A stretch of DNA of 64,000 nucleotides from Mytilisepta virgata (lineage: Eukaryota > Mollusca > Bivalvia > Mytilida > Mytilidae). The stretch is from NCBI GenBank assembly GCA_028015205.1, contig CM051512.1, positions 19,127,139-19,191,138 on the forward strand, in the 5' to 3' direction. Below, piece after piece: positions 32,710 through 46,044 of this stretch. Within the stretch, counting starts at the first letter, position 1. Every line of letters starts with the position of its first letter. A program made the position numbers and the translations under genes. A model generated the notes under the pieces. That model was not told the origin of the DNA. It saw only the letters and a program-made list of their open reading frames with translations, and ran no database searches.

Positions 32710-32922
32710 GATAATTTAGGTGGTAACAGTAAAACTGTGATGATAGCTACATTAAGTCCTGCTGCTGACAATTATGAAGAAACACTGTCGACCCTCCGTT
32801 ACGCCGATCGTGCCAAACGTATCATCAACCATGCCGTCATCAATGAAGATCCCAACGCTAGAATTATACATGACTTACGACAAGAATTAGAAAATCTGAA
32901 ACTTCAATTGAATGAAGCACAG
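32710..32922 (+). CDS. KIF13: KIF13 exon: end of motor and neck
   Basis: This 213-nt, 71-codon exon follows TTGATAG and is followed by GTTAGT. It reads [38 protein letters not shown], then [20 protein letters not shown] and the helical [13 protein letters not shown]. It finishes the motor core and starts the neck and first coiled coil. The acceptor is pyrimidine-poor; the frame and strong conservation support the boundary. Confidence 0.94.
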
Positions 32923-34729
32923 GTTAGTTTTTTTTTTTTTGAGATTTCTTTATTTCACAGTTAACTTGCAGGGCTACAATTTCCTCTGGTGTCAAATAAG
33001 AAATTATTGCACTAAAAATTGGTGGGATTGTGATTTTGTTCATTTATTTAAGGGGGATACAGAACACCTAAGGGAGTTAACTCTTTAAAAATTATCTGAA
33101 CGTTTTATCACATACTATTAGTAAAAAGAAATCAAGATTCTCAATGTTCAAAAATAGTTTTGTCAAACTGCTATATATCCAATGAAATTATTCCCGTAAA
33201 TTGTGTTGTTCAAATTTCTTGAAATTTTTATATTTTTGTCAACATGTCAAAGTATATATTTGGTTAAAATTTTATGAAAATTAAACAGCCAAATCTATTT
33301 TAGTCAAAGTGTTAGGTACCCTGTTAAGGTTTAGGGTGTGTTGTGAAATTTTTGTTGATGTTAAGATAAAAGGTTTCATAGTGGGGCATGGTTCACATAG
33401 GTCATGGAAAGTTTTGAATATAACTTTAGTCTTTGAAAGTCATGGAAAAGCAGGTAGTGTGATTGAAAGACATGGAATTTAAGGCTTTGTCATTGAAATG
33501 TGCTATAATTTCATTCTTTTGAACTTTGAAATTAAAATCTTAATTTGCACATTTGTTATTTTTAAAGTGAATTATTCTTCACAGTTACCAACAGTACCAT
33601 CATTTTGTTTAGGTTGTTCCGGATTTCCGGTTCTCTTCTTTGGTTTGTTATTTAGAGCATTAGTCATCAGTGCAGTTTAAACTGTCTTTTTTAATAATAA
33701 GCATTAAAACAATCTTCAATGAGGTATGGAAAAGCAATGAAAAGGATTTGAAATGTCATGGAATTTGAAGTTTAAGAGTCTGTATGAACCCTGTGTGGTT
33801 ATCTTGTTGAATGGACTTTTTCTTTTGTTATCTGTTTGTATCAGGTGTTATAAATGACTTTGGCAAGTAGTAATAATGAATTAATGGTTAAAATTGAAAT
33901 TACCATAATGGCGGTTGATGTTTTTCTGTTTGGATATTCGGTTTGAGGTACATGTACAGAGAAATATTTTTTTTATTAATGGCTAAATGAAAGGAAACAT
34001 TGAATAAACACATTTTCAAAAAACATTTTTATTGAAATAATCTATTATTATAAGATTACAACATCTCCAACTGTCTGTTTGGCTTGTCAACATTGACCTA
34101 CAATGGAAACAACATACGGCTATTTTTGCAAATTTTCATAGCAAATTTTGGATGAGACCAATAATTTTGCTACTTTTCCCATACAGTTTTGCAATAAACC
34201 GACACTTTTAAAGATTTGTGCCAAATTTGTCTTTGCAATAAAGTGAATTTTGCAATTAAATGCTTTGCGATTAACCAACCGATTTAACGTTGATTTAATG
34301 GTAAAAGGTTTTATGTTTTAACTTGTTTTGCAATTAAACGGATTTTGCATTTAAGCAGTTTGCAATTAAGTGGAGTTGACCTTATTACCAATTTTACAAA
34401 TTCAGTGAATCTGGTAAAAAGTTATCAGTTTGAAAACCAGTTATTTCCCTTTGATTATAACCAGCTGAGTACAATAGCAATTGATGTTGAAGGACACAAA
34501 TGTATAATGGAATTAAGATAGAATGAATGAAGATTATGTAATAGTGTTTTCCCCAGAAATTTATGAAGGCACATGGTAATTTTTCCAAGTGAGGGAAATT
34601 TAGTGCATAAATGTTTCTCCTGGATGCAAAGCACAAAGTAAAGTCTTAATAGATAAAACATTGCTATAAGTATCAATTACCATCTAAACCCTGTAATTAT
34701 TTATTCTAATGTAACACTGTATGTAACGT
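32923..34729 (+). other. KIF13 intron, first half: no gene seen
   Basis: This is AT-rich intron sequence. A stretch at about 33340-33790 repeats phrases on GTCATGGAAA. A stretch at about 34150-34385 repeats TTTTGCAATTAAA-like phrases and may be an old degraded MITE. Nothing codes. Confidence 0.4.
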
Positions 34730-34753
34730 CTATTTTGATTGGATGACGTCCAA

Positions 34754-35036
34754 ATTTTCACGGCATCAATTACACAATTGATGGTGTGAAATTTGCAAGG
34801 CATGCGCACTTGTATTTTTGGGATTTTAAAATCGTATTTTTAACGTCTTTTCGTACAGTTACATTAGAATCGAGATAACAGTATTGTATTTTAAAATTTC
34901 ACGGCATCAATTGTCGATTTGATGGTCGCAAATACCCGTTTACTGGCTCCGCTGACGCGTCGCCAGTAAACTCAATTTGCGACCATCAAATCTCCAATTG
35001 ATGCCGTGAAATTTGAAAATACAATGCAGTTATCTC
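34754..35036. mobile_element. Foldback element with long hairpin
   Basis: The arms at 34873-34948 and 34963-35036 are reverse complements over about 75 bp with few mismatches (TTTCACGGCATCAATTG ... CAATTGATGCCGTGAAATT) around a GC-rich loop TCCGCTGACGCGTC. A smaller hairpin with the same phrase lies just upstream (34754-34795). There is no coding capacity. Confidence 0.8.
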
Positions 35037-35329
35037 TTAAATGAAAACATATTTCCTTAATTGGGACAAATATATACTGTCAATACACAGTAAGATATGT
35101 TAATTTCAATTAATGAGGCCTACATAAAGGGTTTAATTCATAAAATTTTAGAGACATAAAAGCAGTGTCGTGACAAATTTTAAAAAGTATCCAGATGTCA
35201 AGATGATTCAACAGAACAAATGAGAAAAAGTGGACTCAGGATTAAATTTGTACAGCCTTATAGGGTAAAGTTTTGTTTGGTGGAAAAGGAAGCTTTTGAA
35301 AAGAAAAGGCTTTTTTTGTCAAATGGTAA

Positions 35330-35690
35330 TGGTATCCTTCCATCCGCAACACCTTGTAGACGCAACTCCACTGAAACCACTTGGCAGATTGCTTCCATAT
35401 TTGGTAGAATGGATTGTTATGAAGTGTAGATGTGCATACTGTACTGCCATTTTGATTAAAAAAAATTTTGTAGGAGTTACATGTATAGGACTTAAGACTA
35501 TTTTCAACATTTCTCAACAATAGAAGATCTTGTGGACATATCTCCTCTGAAACTTCTTGGCAGATAGCTTCCATATTTGGTAGGATTTATTGTTATGAAG
35601 TGTAGATGTGCATACTATACTGCCATTATGATTCAACAAATTTTGTAGGAGTTATGGGATTTAGACTACAATTTTCAACAATAGGTGAAA
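35330..35690 (+). repeat. Two-copy tandem repeat of about 176 bp
   Basis: The phrases TTGGCAGATTGCTTCCATAT and GTAGATGTGCATACTGTACT recur about 176 bp apart with moderate divergence. It lies in a KIF13 intron just before the exon at 35878. Short frames here on either strand are incidental. Confidence 0.75.
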
Positions 35691-35877
35691 GGTCATGCTT
35701 GAAATGGGAAAACCCCACCCTTAATGACCCCAAAAAATAGGTGAAAGGTCATGAGATTATCGTAAATTGTGTGTCACTCCAAAATCAATGGACACCACAC
35801 GTTTGTTGTCAAAAATTTAATGAAAATTACTTTGTATGCTTCTGATATGTGTACAAGGGATACATTATACATTACAG

Positions 35878-35988
35878 AGTATGAAGGCACCACTGCTGAA
35901 TGAAAGATTGGAAGAATCAGAAAAACTGATGAAAGAAATGACAAAAACCTGGGAAGAGAAACTAAAGGAAACCGAGAGAATACACAAG
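35878..35988 (+). CDS. KIF13: KIF13 exon: coiled coil after the neck
   Basis: This 37-codon exon follows ACATTACAG and is followed by GTAGGA. It reads SMKAPLLNERLEESEKLMKE, then MTKTWEEKLKETERIHK. It matches the KIF13 pattern of a Met-Lys-rich junction followed by LEESEKL and TWEEKL, a highly charged heptad-like helix leading to the FHA domain. Confidence 0.93.
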
Positions 35989-36630
35989 GTAGGAACAAAT
36001 ATATGAGGTCTTGGTAAAATTTGTATAATAGAATTTCATGTGATCAATTAAGAGTGGTCAGGGGTGGGTTTTCTGGATTACAGGTGAGATTTTGGAAATT
36101 AACAAATTTGCCCTTTAACTCTTTCATTGATGGAGTCCCCACAGGAAGTAACACTTGCACAATGGCTTCCCTGACAAGATTGCAGAATTGAATGGCTACT
36201 TTTTTGTAATGTTTTAGAGCATTAATTTTGGGTCATTTGTTCTTTATTTGAATAAAAATGTTAATAGAATATGTTCTCTTTGTCATCTTTGTAGTTTTGA
36301 ACGAATATGCGAAGATTCGGTAGCAAACGGGTTTCCGCGGCTGGATATGTTGAAATTCTTCAAATATTGTTAAAATAGATCTAAATATGCAATTTTGTCA
36401 TTCGTCAGTGAAAGGGTTAAAGCTGTATATCACCCAAAGGTCAAAATGTCTCCAACTGAAAGGAAAATTCATACTGAAATGTAGGATAGAATAATAGGTT
36501 GTGAAAGGTAATGTATTTTGATAGGAATTACTGTGTTTTTATATCACCAAGCAAGGTAATGTAGATAAAGAATGTTTTTACATTGCAATTTTTATTTTAA
36601 AAATTTAAAAATCTGCAATTTCATTTGTAG

Positions 36631-36765
36631 GAAAGACATGAAGCTCTGGAACAGATGGGAGTGTCCGTGGAAACATCAGGAATTAAAGTAGAAACTGGGA
36701 AACATTACCTCGTCAACCTGAATGCCGATCCTTCTTTAAACGAGTTATTGGTTTACTATCTCAAG
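36631..36765 (+). CDS. KIF13: KIF13 exon: linker and start of FHA domain
   Basis: This 45-codon exon has the acceptor CATTTGTAG and the donor GTATGG. It reads ERHEALEQMGVSVETSGIKV, then HYLVNLNADPSLNELLVYYL and K. HYLVNLNADPxLNELLVYYLK is a near-invariant kinesin-3 signature at the entrance of the FHA domain. A 26.9-kb intron follows. Confidence 0.95.
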
Positions 36766-36918
36766 GTATGGAAAATTTGTAATAAGTAACTGTTGCATGT
36801 TGTATTAGAATAAAGGAAAATAACTGTTGTGATATCAGCAAAATATAAAAAGGAATCTCAGTCATTCAGACTTGAATAAATCTTGGGAATCTTAAACTAG
36901 TCTAAAATAGTCCTTAAA

Positions 36919-37313
36919 TTAAGGATGCTGGCTGGTCATGTTTTGGTCTTGTCAAATTTTTGGAATCCTCAGGTTTTATCCATTTCTTGAACATGAATGT
37001 TTTACCCATGAACCCCCACTTTTTCTTTTATAATTCAATCATTTATACCTTAAAATGGTATTTGACAAAATTTTATGAAATCCTTTTTATTTTTTCATAC
37101 ATTTTTGAGAGACTGAAGTCGTCAATGCAAAGACAATGAAAAATCCAGAGAAAACCCATTTCCTGCAAATTTTCAAGGCCTTGTAGCTCTAAAATGAGCA
37201 CATGAACCTATATTTTTTTCTTGCTTATTTGTTTACTATTCATATGTTCTCTCAAACTGAAACACCTATTTCAAATCCTATTTATTTCCTTTTAGACCAG
37301 CGATCATCCTTAA
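36919..37313 (+). mobile_element. TTAA-flanked MITE, copy 3
   Basis: This 395-bp copy has the same orientation as copy 1 and is bounded by TTAA with ends GGATGCTGGCTGG and CCAGCGATCATCC. It lies 150 bp into the second giant KIF13 intron. Confidence 0.85.
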
Positions 37314-37904
37314 GTTTCTTTTATGTAGAACTCTACTCAGAATTACTCCATAAGAAATGTTATCCTGATGATGGTTTGTAATAGAAGAATCTATGATTGT
37401 GGCCAAAGACACAATCATCAAGCTTAGAGATATCCTCTGGTTAATTGATGCGTTATTTTACTTTATTTTGAAAAAAAAAAAAAACGATGATAAAATATTT
37501 CTGTAAGGATTTATCTGTTGGAGTCAAATATTTTGAGGGGAGAAACACATGAAAATAATCATCCTGATGAAAATATAAATACAAAAATATGACTCCTGAG
37601 CAACTCGCCAATGCATCTGCAGGAAAAAAGGCCCTAATGAACTTTATATAATATTTCGATTCTTTTTTTTATTCCCATGACTACCATTAAACTGCTTTTG
37701 ACAAACTTTGGTGTTAAAATAGCTGAAGGTTTTAATGATTTCTCAGATTTTCAACATTTTTAAAATATTACCCTAAATAAGCATTGTTTTCTAGGCTTTA
37801 AAATCTTGCACCCAGTTGAAAGAGACATCCCAATAAATTGACAATTTATGAATTGGAATGAATAGAGCATTTAAATAAAAAAAAAATTCACCATAGCTCC
37901 TTAG

Positions 37905-38056
37905 AGGACAGTTACCTCGTGAGCTAGCATATTAAAAATCTGACTCAGCGTGTCGGTCTAGTACAAAGCAGGGATTATTCATTATCATATTAACATGTTC
38001 TCGTCCTGATGTGCACCTGGTTGCCACTGAACGTTAAACTATAATTCATCCATCCT
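37905..38056 (+). mobile_element. SINE family A, 3' fragment
   Basis: It begins at GGACAGTTACCTCGTGAGCT and keeps GTCTAGTACAAAGCAGGGA, TCCTGATGTGCACCTGGTTG and the ATTCATCCATCC tail. The tRNA-like head is absent. Confidence 0.75.
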
Positions 38057-38089
38057 TAGAAAGGACTATGTTGTTTAGCAGATCACTGC

Positions 38090-38420
38090 ATATTGAATGC
38101 ATGTATTCCTGACATGAGCATAGATTATATAAATGACATCTGTACAAAGTGCAAAAATGAGAAAAAAACGGATGTAGAGTTAGATGTACAGAAGACAACA
38201 TACTATGTCCAAATTGAACAAACCAAAAATAGATGTCTGTGGTCACCACATGATCTTCAATGATATGGAAAATCCCACCCTTAAAGACCTCAGCAAACAT
38301 AACAGATTTTCTCTGCTGAATCTGCTGGAAGTTGAGGCAACTATAGAACAATCTATAAAATGTTTGAATATTTTGCCCCACCTAAAATATATTTGTTACT
38401 TGAAAATAATCAAAATGTAG
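38090..38420 (+). pseudogene. Possible decayed coding fragment of unknown origin
   Basis: One plus frame reads CTKCKNEKKTDVELDVQKTT, then VQIEQTKNRCLWSPHDL, before a stop. An overlapping plus frame continues with IFNDMENPTLKDLSKHNRF. The composition looks more protein-like than its surroundings and the frame shift suggests decay, but I do not recognise the protein. It could be chance. Confidence 0.25.
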
Positions 38421-39084
38421 ATATTGTTTAGATTTGCAGGAGACACTTCAGGTTAGTGTCAAAGCATGTTGTTTGAAGTTTTTCCGTTTCTGTTTTTATA
38501 ATTTTTTTTAATGTTGCCATATGATAAAATGACAGGAATAAATACTGTTTTTCGTTGATCTAGAAAAAATATTTTGCCTGAAATAGTAATTTCATTGTGG
38601 ATGCTGGCTTACCTCCCTTTGACTACTTTGATTAAAATAATCTGTTGATGCCTACTGACTTCCTTGTACTTCAGATAATCATCACATGTAGGAATTTATT
38701 CCCAAAGACAATTATGAATATATTTATCTATGTTTTGTCTGTTTTAACATAATCTTTATATGCATTTAGGGATTTTATTGAATATTATGTTCATATTTAT
38801 TACATGAAATATTCAGAATACATTTTTCCTCAAGCGAAAGTAAAGTTCAGAAGACCTTAACAGGATTGAAAAAAAAGCACTAATTCATGTTTCCATGGTT
38901 ACCCTATGTATGATTTGTGCTTTTATCCAAATACATTTGTAGTGCTGAGAAATTAATGCAATGCTTTTATAAATTAATAAAATGTAACCAGTTGAACATC
39001 GCTTGCATGTTAAATGTTTCGATGGAAATATTCTTTTACAACATTACTTTCTCATTAATCAATCTTGCATTAATGTTGCTTTTC

Positions 39085-39353
39085 AAAGATGGTGGTCTCG
39101 TGGTAGCATGCTTGTCTCTAGTGAGGTATGTCATGGGTTTGATCTCCAGCCTTGTCAAACCAAAGCCATAAAATTTGTATTTGTTGACATTCCTCTAAGC
39201 AAGCAGCATTTGGAAGGAAGAGCAAAGACTGGTTTTCAATGTGACCTTGTATGTTACATTTTTCTGTGAACAAATCCAGCCATATGTGATGATCACATCA
39301 CATCACATCAACATGTTCTCATCCTGATACACATGTAATAATGGCTACTGGAT
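39085..39353 (+). mobile_element. SINE family A, degraded copy
   Basis: The head GGTCTCGTGGTAGCATGCTT and a B-box-like GGGTTTGATCTCC are present. The body is diverged (GGAAGAGCAAAGACTGG) and interrupted by CACATCACATCA before CATGTTCTCATCCTGATACA. Confidence 0.7.
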
Positions 39354-39359
39354 ATTTAT

Positions 39360-39831
39360 AGGTTTCACAATGAGTGAGAATTAGGTATCGCTTGATATCA
39401 AATCAAGTTGTTTAATTTGGATATAGTAATAAATGAGCCTTTGGCGAGTTTATTATTAAGTCCAAATTAAATAACTAGAGTTAATATCAAGCGGTATCTA
39501 ATTTTTACGAGTTGTTCAACCTATTTCTCTTATGATTCTTCAGGAATATTTGTTTGTTTGTGATTCAGCGTCCCACCAGCGGGAAGATTCGGCATCCTAC
39601 CTGCGGGAAATCTTAACTTTCATTTTTCTGTGACGTCAAATGTTGCTATGCAACGGTGGCTTTCAACGATGACCATGCAGATTTCAACCAATCAGAATTT
39701 GGATCAAGGCCAATCAAATAAAAGAATTTCTTGTAACACTTGTTCATATCATATGATGGTTAATTAGTTATGAAAAATAATTCCTCACCCGAGAAATAGA
39801 TAACAACTCACCATCATAAGAGAATAAGCAA
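39360..39831. mobile_element. Foldback/MITE composite, copy 1
   Basis: An imperfect palindrome at about 39360-39531 pairs GGTATCGCTTGATATC with GATATCAAGCGGTATC. It is followed by a non-coding segment with TTCTCTTATGATTCTT near 39528 and its approximate complement ATCATAAGAGAATAAG near 39815. The whole arrangement recurs at 46045-46497. Confidence 0.65.
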
Positions 39832-40889
39832 TAATCAATCAAAGATTCAGAGTAATAAAAATATGCATTAAAATCCAAATCGGAGTCCATCCCTACTTTA
39901 TATGCTGAATTTGGACGTCTTAGAATTAAAAGTTGAATAATTGATTCAATTAGAACATGTAGATATGACAACAAACTGACCCTGCTAATCAATAGATTGA
40001 CTCAAATTTAGCCTTGTGCCAATACTATTGTCCTCGAACCAATATGACAACCGTTGTACATAATACAACATCAATCTGAAAATACCCATTTAATGTCTCT
40101 ATTTTGTTGGTACATTTATTAATATGATAAACAATCAAAATACAAAACTACTTGGTGTTTTGGTTTTATTTTTCTTTAAATTAATGTGAAAAGCAGGAAT
40201 AATTACAGTGATTAAAGCATTGCATCACTAATTTAAACAGAGTGAGGCTTAAAAGTATTTGTAACTGTCTCCGTAGATATATTGTTTTAATGGACACATT
40301 ACAGAATGTTATTAGTGATAAATGTCTTCATGGCTACAAATTAAAAGTAACAGCTATAAAAATTTATATGTCTGTTTCCTGGAAGATAACAAATTGATGG
40401 TTTTTCCTGTGGGCTTTAATACTATTGATTAAGTAGTGAGTCTTGTACTGTTTTATTTCACATTAAAATACGTATAAAGTATAAATAGTGACATTGTTTG
40501 TTAGATGACTGTGTGTCATTTATTTATGCATAGTTTGAGGATTTTAGGTTGTATTGTGTACAGCTTGTTTCTCAAGCATAGATGTGACTTTATCAACATA
40601 TAGCGAAGACTTCTGAGTTCAGACTATTTCTGGGGGTCATCTAAAACATGTAATAGGTGAAGAATTTTTCTATTTATTGAGGAACTCACTGTAACTTTTA
40701 GATGAAGAACAGCAGTGATAGTGCTATTCCTTTGATGGGACTTTTGTGTGGATTTGGTATAAGGAACTTTTGCACAGGGGGCCTATTTCTAGATGTTACA
40801 ATATAAAATAAAATTATTTTTTGCAATAATGTATGGTCATATGTAGATGTGTATGAAGCAAGATAATTAACTTGTTTAAAGCTTGTAAG

Positions 40890-41010
40890 CGCAACTCCTC
40901 CTAAACTGTTCAATGGGTTTTGATGAAACTTTATATGAAGGTTGGGAATCATATGTAGATGTGTTCAAGCGGAGGGTATCACTTAGTGAGGTCACTCACA
41001 GTTCTAAACT
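40890..41010 (+). repeat. Fragment of the 1758-type interspersed repeat
   Basis: GCGCAACTCCTCCTAAACTG, CAATGGGTTTTGATGAAACT and GAGGTCACTCACAG align with the 3' half of 1758-2047. The CTGTC tract is missing. Confidence 0.6.
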
Positions 41011-41692
41011 TTTCGGCTTATTAATTTCCATCTAAATACATGACTTTGAAATCGTTGAAAGTACTTGAAATAAAAAGCAGAAAATTCAAGGCCTTGATTT
41101 CAGTGCTTGACTTCTCCAAAGGGTACTTGAATGCCCTTGAAAACTGGAAATACTTTTGACTGACATATATTTTGTGCACCGTTAAAACAAGCTCATTATT
41201 TACTGTGCACAGAGAAACTCAAGTAAATTTACAAAAGAAAGTCTATGAAAGTCTTAAATTTTATAAACAAACTCAGTCTCATCTAATTCTCTCCCACACA
41301 GAATAAAGATACAATATATGATCGGATTTTACATCTAATTAATCAAGTTTGACCCTGAAGTCAGTCAAATTATCAGATTCATGATAAATCATATTTATAT
41401 CAGACTATTTTGTTTAAGGTGGTGCTTATAGTATAAAAATTGAGTGGTTGTACTTTTGAAGTGTTTTCTTTTTGATTGTGTGAGGCCCTTAGGAGGTATT
41501 TATATCTATGTACACTGTTGTCAACAGTAAGATACAATTATTATACTCCTGTACCAGCTGTGTTTATTATTTTTCTGTAAATTGGTTAGAGGGTGAAAAA
41601 CTTCTATTTTTTCTTTTTCTTTTTTCCTACTAGAAGTATATATAAGAAAAGATTACATTTCAGTAACTAGATTTTTCAGCATTTAAAAAGTT

Positions 41693-42745
41693 ATTAGTGA
41701 TGCAGAAAATCCAGTTATTTAAGAGTTTTGCAATGTATGGTTGTCAATCAGAAGGATGGGTAGCTCCAATTAGTGACACAGAAAATCTAGTTATTTAAGA
41801 GTTTTGCAATGTATTGTTGTCGATTGGAAGGATAGGTAGCTCGATTTGAAGGATGGGTAGCTCGATTGGAAGGATAGGTAGCTCCAAATAGTGACACACA
41901 AAATCCAGTTATTTAAGAGTTTTGCAATGTATTGTTGTCGATTGGAAGGATGGGTAGCTCCAAATATTAATGCAGAAAATCCAGTTATTTAAGAGTTTTG
42001 CAATGTATGGTTGTCGATTGGAAGGATGGGTAACTCCAAATAGTGATGCAGAAAATTCAGTTATTTAAGAGTTTTGCAATGTATTGTTGTCGATTGGAAG
42101 GATGGGTAGCTCCAAATAGTGACACACAAAATCCAGTTATTTAAGAGTTTTGCAATGTATGGTTGTCTATTGGAAGGATGGGTAGCTCCAAATAGTGACA
42201 CATAAAATCCAGTTATTTAAGAGTTTTGCAATGTATGGTTGTAGATTGGAAGGATGGGTAGCTCCAAATAGTGATGCAGAAAATACAGTTATTTAAGAGT
42301 TTTGCAATGTATGGTTGTCGATTGGAAGGATGGGTAGCTCCAAATAGTGACACATAAAATCCATTTATTTAAGAGTTTTGCAATGTATGGTTGTACATTG
42401 GAAGGATGGGTAGCTCCAAATAATGAAGCATAAAATCCAGTTATTTAAGAGTTTTGCAATGTATTGTCGATTGGAAGGATGGGTATCTCCAAATAGTGAC
42501 ACACAAAATCCAGTTATTTAAGAGTTTTGCAATGTATGGTTGTAGATTGGAAGAATGGGTAGCTCCAAATAGTGACGCATAAAATCTAGTTATGTAAGAG
42601 CTTTGCAATGTATGGTTGTCGATTGGAAGAATGGGTAGCTCCAAATAGTGATGCATAAAATCCAGTTATTTAAGAGTTTTGCAATGTATTGTTGTCGATT
42701 GGAAGGATGGGTAGCTCCAAATACTGACACAGAAAATCTAGTTTT
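41693..42745 (+). repeat. 76-bp tandem array
   Basis: About 13 units of 76 bp each contain CCAGTTATTTAAGAGTTTTG, then CAATGTATGGTTGTCGATTG, then GAAGGATGGGTAGCTCC. One unit near 41820-41885 carries an extra partial repeat of the GGAAGGATAGGTAGCTC segment. There is no coding capacity, since stop codons recur on each period. Confidence 0.93.
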
Positions 42746-43916
42746 CTGTCATCTGAGAGCTCATTTTTTGTTGTTTACAAATTTGTTAAGATTTAAAGTT
42801 CACTGCATTTCTAGTTATAATATGTTTCAGATTTACTTTAAAATATTTGGAGTAAATATTGGTAAACTATAGGTAAATGTTGTTGAGTCAAGAAACAGAA
42901 TTTAAACAGTTCAAAAAGAGGTTTTAATGCAGGTCATATGCCCAGACTACTTAATGATCTCTTAAGGGGCCTGTATGAAAAAAATGGGAAGAAATTTAAT
43001 CACGACACAAAAACATCTGACGTAATAAATGCACTCCAAAATACCAAAACAAAAATTAGAATCAGTATTACCACTGACAAACTATTTTAGTAGTTTTACT
43101 TATCCTTTATTCATTACATATTAGAGGGTGCATGAATTTTTTAAAATAATTTCAAATAAATTGTGTATGCCAATTTCTTATGAATTGTTACATTTGACCT
43201 AGGGTTATTTGATACAAATCAAGTCACTGAATATTTTTATATCAGATTTATCTGCTTTTTTAAATAAAAAATAGATATTTGCAGAAATCTGCAGTAACTT
43301 GAAATTTGATATTCGTGATTTATCAAGATTTTGCAGATGACGACTTTCTTACTCTATTTGTTATGTCCACAACATGAAGGTTTCAATAGTTATTATCGAT
43401 CTGAAAAAGATGACCAATGATAATCTTTATTTCATTGTTGACAAAATTCTGTATTGATGGAGAAACTATTCAAGATCGCCATTAAGTTTTATGTATTGTA
43501 AACACGGCTCCAGCAAACGTAGCTAACAATATTGCTACAAAATTAGAATTCTAGAGACCGAACCTAATAATCCCCATGATTAGTAAACTGACTTTCTCTA
43601 CGGAGTTAATTAAGACTTTTCGGAAAAATGACATTTTCATGACAATCCAATTTACTGTATTTTCTGATTAGTTCCAACAAGTAGCCATTATTCTTGATTG
43701 ACATTTTGTGGACTTTGGCAAGTATGTCGGTAGACTCTTGTTGTTAGGTTTAAAGGTTTTACTATCAGACCAAAATATTTTTCTCAACTTCTGTATTAAA
43801 GAAAATGCAATTTTTTGGCTATAAAACAATGCAGGACTTGAAAGGATCATCTGTTTATAGCTAAACTAAACAAAATGACTGCTATTTTCGCTGCTGAGAT
43901 TGGAAAAAAGCAAAAA

Positions 43917-44096
43917 ACAGTGAAACCTGTTTAAATCGAACCTCGTTCAAATTGGAAACCTTGGTAAACTGAACTCTTATTTCAGAATGTCCAATACATA
44001 TTCTTTAGTAAATTAACCTGTGTAATGTGAACACCTCTAGAATCAAAACACAATCTTCAGTCCGAAATTGTTTCAGTTTTGCCCTGTTTTACTGTA
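43917..44096. mobile_element. MITE with ACAGTGAAAC ends, copy 1
   Basis: The left end ACAGTGAAACCTGTTTAAAT and the right end CCTGTTTTACTGTA are inverted. The interior matches 63005-63175 (AAATTGGAAACCT, ATTCTTTAGTAAATTAACCT). Confidence 0.65.
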
Positions 44097-46044
44097 TATA
44101 GTGAATGCCATATACTTTTAATCATATATTAATTGTGATTATTTGAAACTATGCATTACTATAATGGGTAGTAATTGGGATAAGTTAATGGTTTGTAGTC
44201 TGTTATAAAACACTGTTTTAACCTTATTGTCCTGGCCGCCTACTTGGTTACTGTTCATATTACAGTGTGCCGTAGGAGTTTATAGAATTAGTCGAGACCG
44301 TTGTCAGTTTGTCTAGATACTGACTACTGTTTGAATATCAATTACATATAGAGAACCCCTTTATACTTGTAATTATCAGGATAGATTTTCTATAGCAGAA
44401 ATCTTTATTCCTAATTTGTGACAGTTTTGATATTCAGATTTCATGTCTCCTGTATGGAATTGAAATCATCTTACAGCAAGATATTGAGAAGATATTCATT
44501 TCTATATAGGTTGGAAAATTAAATAGAAACACAACTCAGACAAGATTATCATCAGTTTTTAAGCTAATTTCAGCTTTCCTAGATAAAAAAAATAATACTG
44601 GTTGCAGGTTCACAAGCATTAAATACAAATATTAAATATTTCAAGTATTCAACCTCATCAGAAACTATATCTGATTGGTTTAATTGCTTGCTCAAACTTT
44701 TCTTCAGATTAATTTCTTCAGGGTAATTAAATGGACTAAAAATATTGAAAAAGTAATTTTTTTCTTCCAATCCATTGAATTCCTTAACTTGAAAACTTCT
44801 ATTTAACTGATTGCAGTGTGGCAATTATGATCATTTTAAATTGAAAAATTGCCTGGCATATGACAAACTGTTTCCGATGATTTGTAGCTCTGATTAGATA
44901 GAAATAGAAAACCGGTGTATGATAAAAATCTGGAGGAATTATTTCATCTTTTTTTTTCCTAATGAAAAAGAGAATTGCCTACAATTTGTTCAGAGAAATT
45001 TATCACTTTTAACTAATCTAACCTAATTCTTTAGAGAATAGACAAAGTCACTAGTATTCTTATTTGTGACAAATATGAAGCAAAGCTTTTTCTTGACATT
45101 GATGAATTGTGATCGGACATTGGGGATTAAGACAGAAAGATGGCATGTTCTAACTTGATTGTAAGTGAGTGCTGGTATCCATCAGATCTTATATTGGATC
45201 ATTTTGTCATGGCCAGGCACTTCGCTTAAGAAACAGACTTTTTTCTCCAATCAACAATCATCCATTTGACTTTACCAATAAAGGACAAAAACTTGTAAAA
45301 TATTAGTATATAATAGAATATGATACCTGGTGGTGCTCTGCTCCAGTAATGAGCAATTAGATAATATTTAGGTCAAAGTTCTTTGATGATGTCGTCCTCA
45401 TGCTTAACCCATGGTCAAATAATGTTAATTTCCTTTTTAAAAAAAGATCAAGTGCTGAAATATAGTAATGAAACAGGTGCATTCTGGAAAGGAAGATAAT
45501 CACAAGGTGTTTTATTGCTTTTCAGTATTTAGTGAAAGTTTCTGAATGGCAGGAAAATGTGGAACTTGCGTTTGCATATTATTTATTTATCCAGATATAT
45601 TTATTTAATTTTGATATACAGATTAATAGTTTAAAAGTTGATGTAAGTCCATAAATAATTTATTTTGTTCAAGATATTGTTTATTCACATACTATCACTT
45701 CAGTGGCAAATGTCTAACCTTCATTATGAAATGCCATCTGACCTAACGAATGTCAGACAAAAATCCAGTCGGTCAGACTAATATTTTGAGTTTCTTTAGT
45801 TGAACAAATAGGAGCAGAATGCCAAATTTTGGGTTCGGTGAGACAAACCATAAAACAATTTCGTAAAGACTGAAATGGCTGTATGAGATTTCGCATGGCA
45901 GTGGCCATGTTATGGAAATATTTTAGTACATCAGATTACTCCCCTATCCATAAAGCTCTACACTAAAGAGCAAGCTTATAAACGACTAGATAGTGTGTTA
46001 TACTAATTGTATAACGATATCTATATCTGGGTAATTAGATAATT
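44097..46044 (+). other. KIF13 intron: no feature seen
   Basis: This is AT-rich sequence without a recognisable gene or a repeat I can align elsewhere in the window. Confidence 0.4.
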
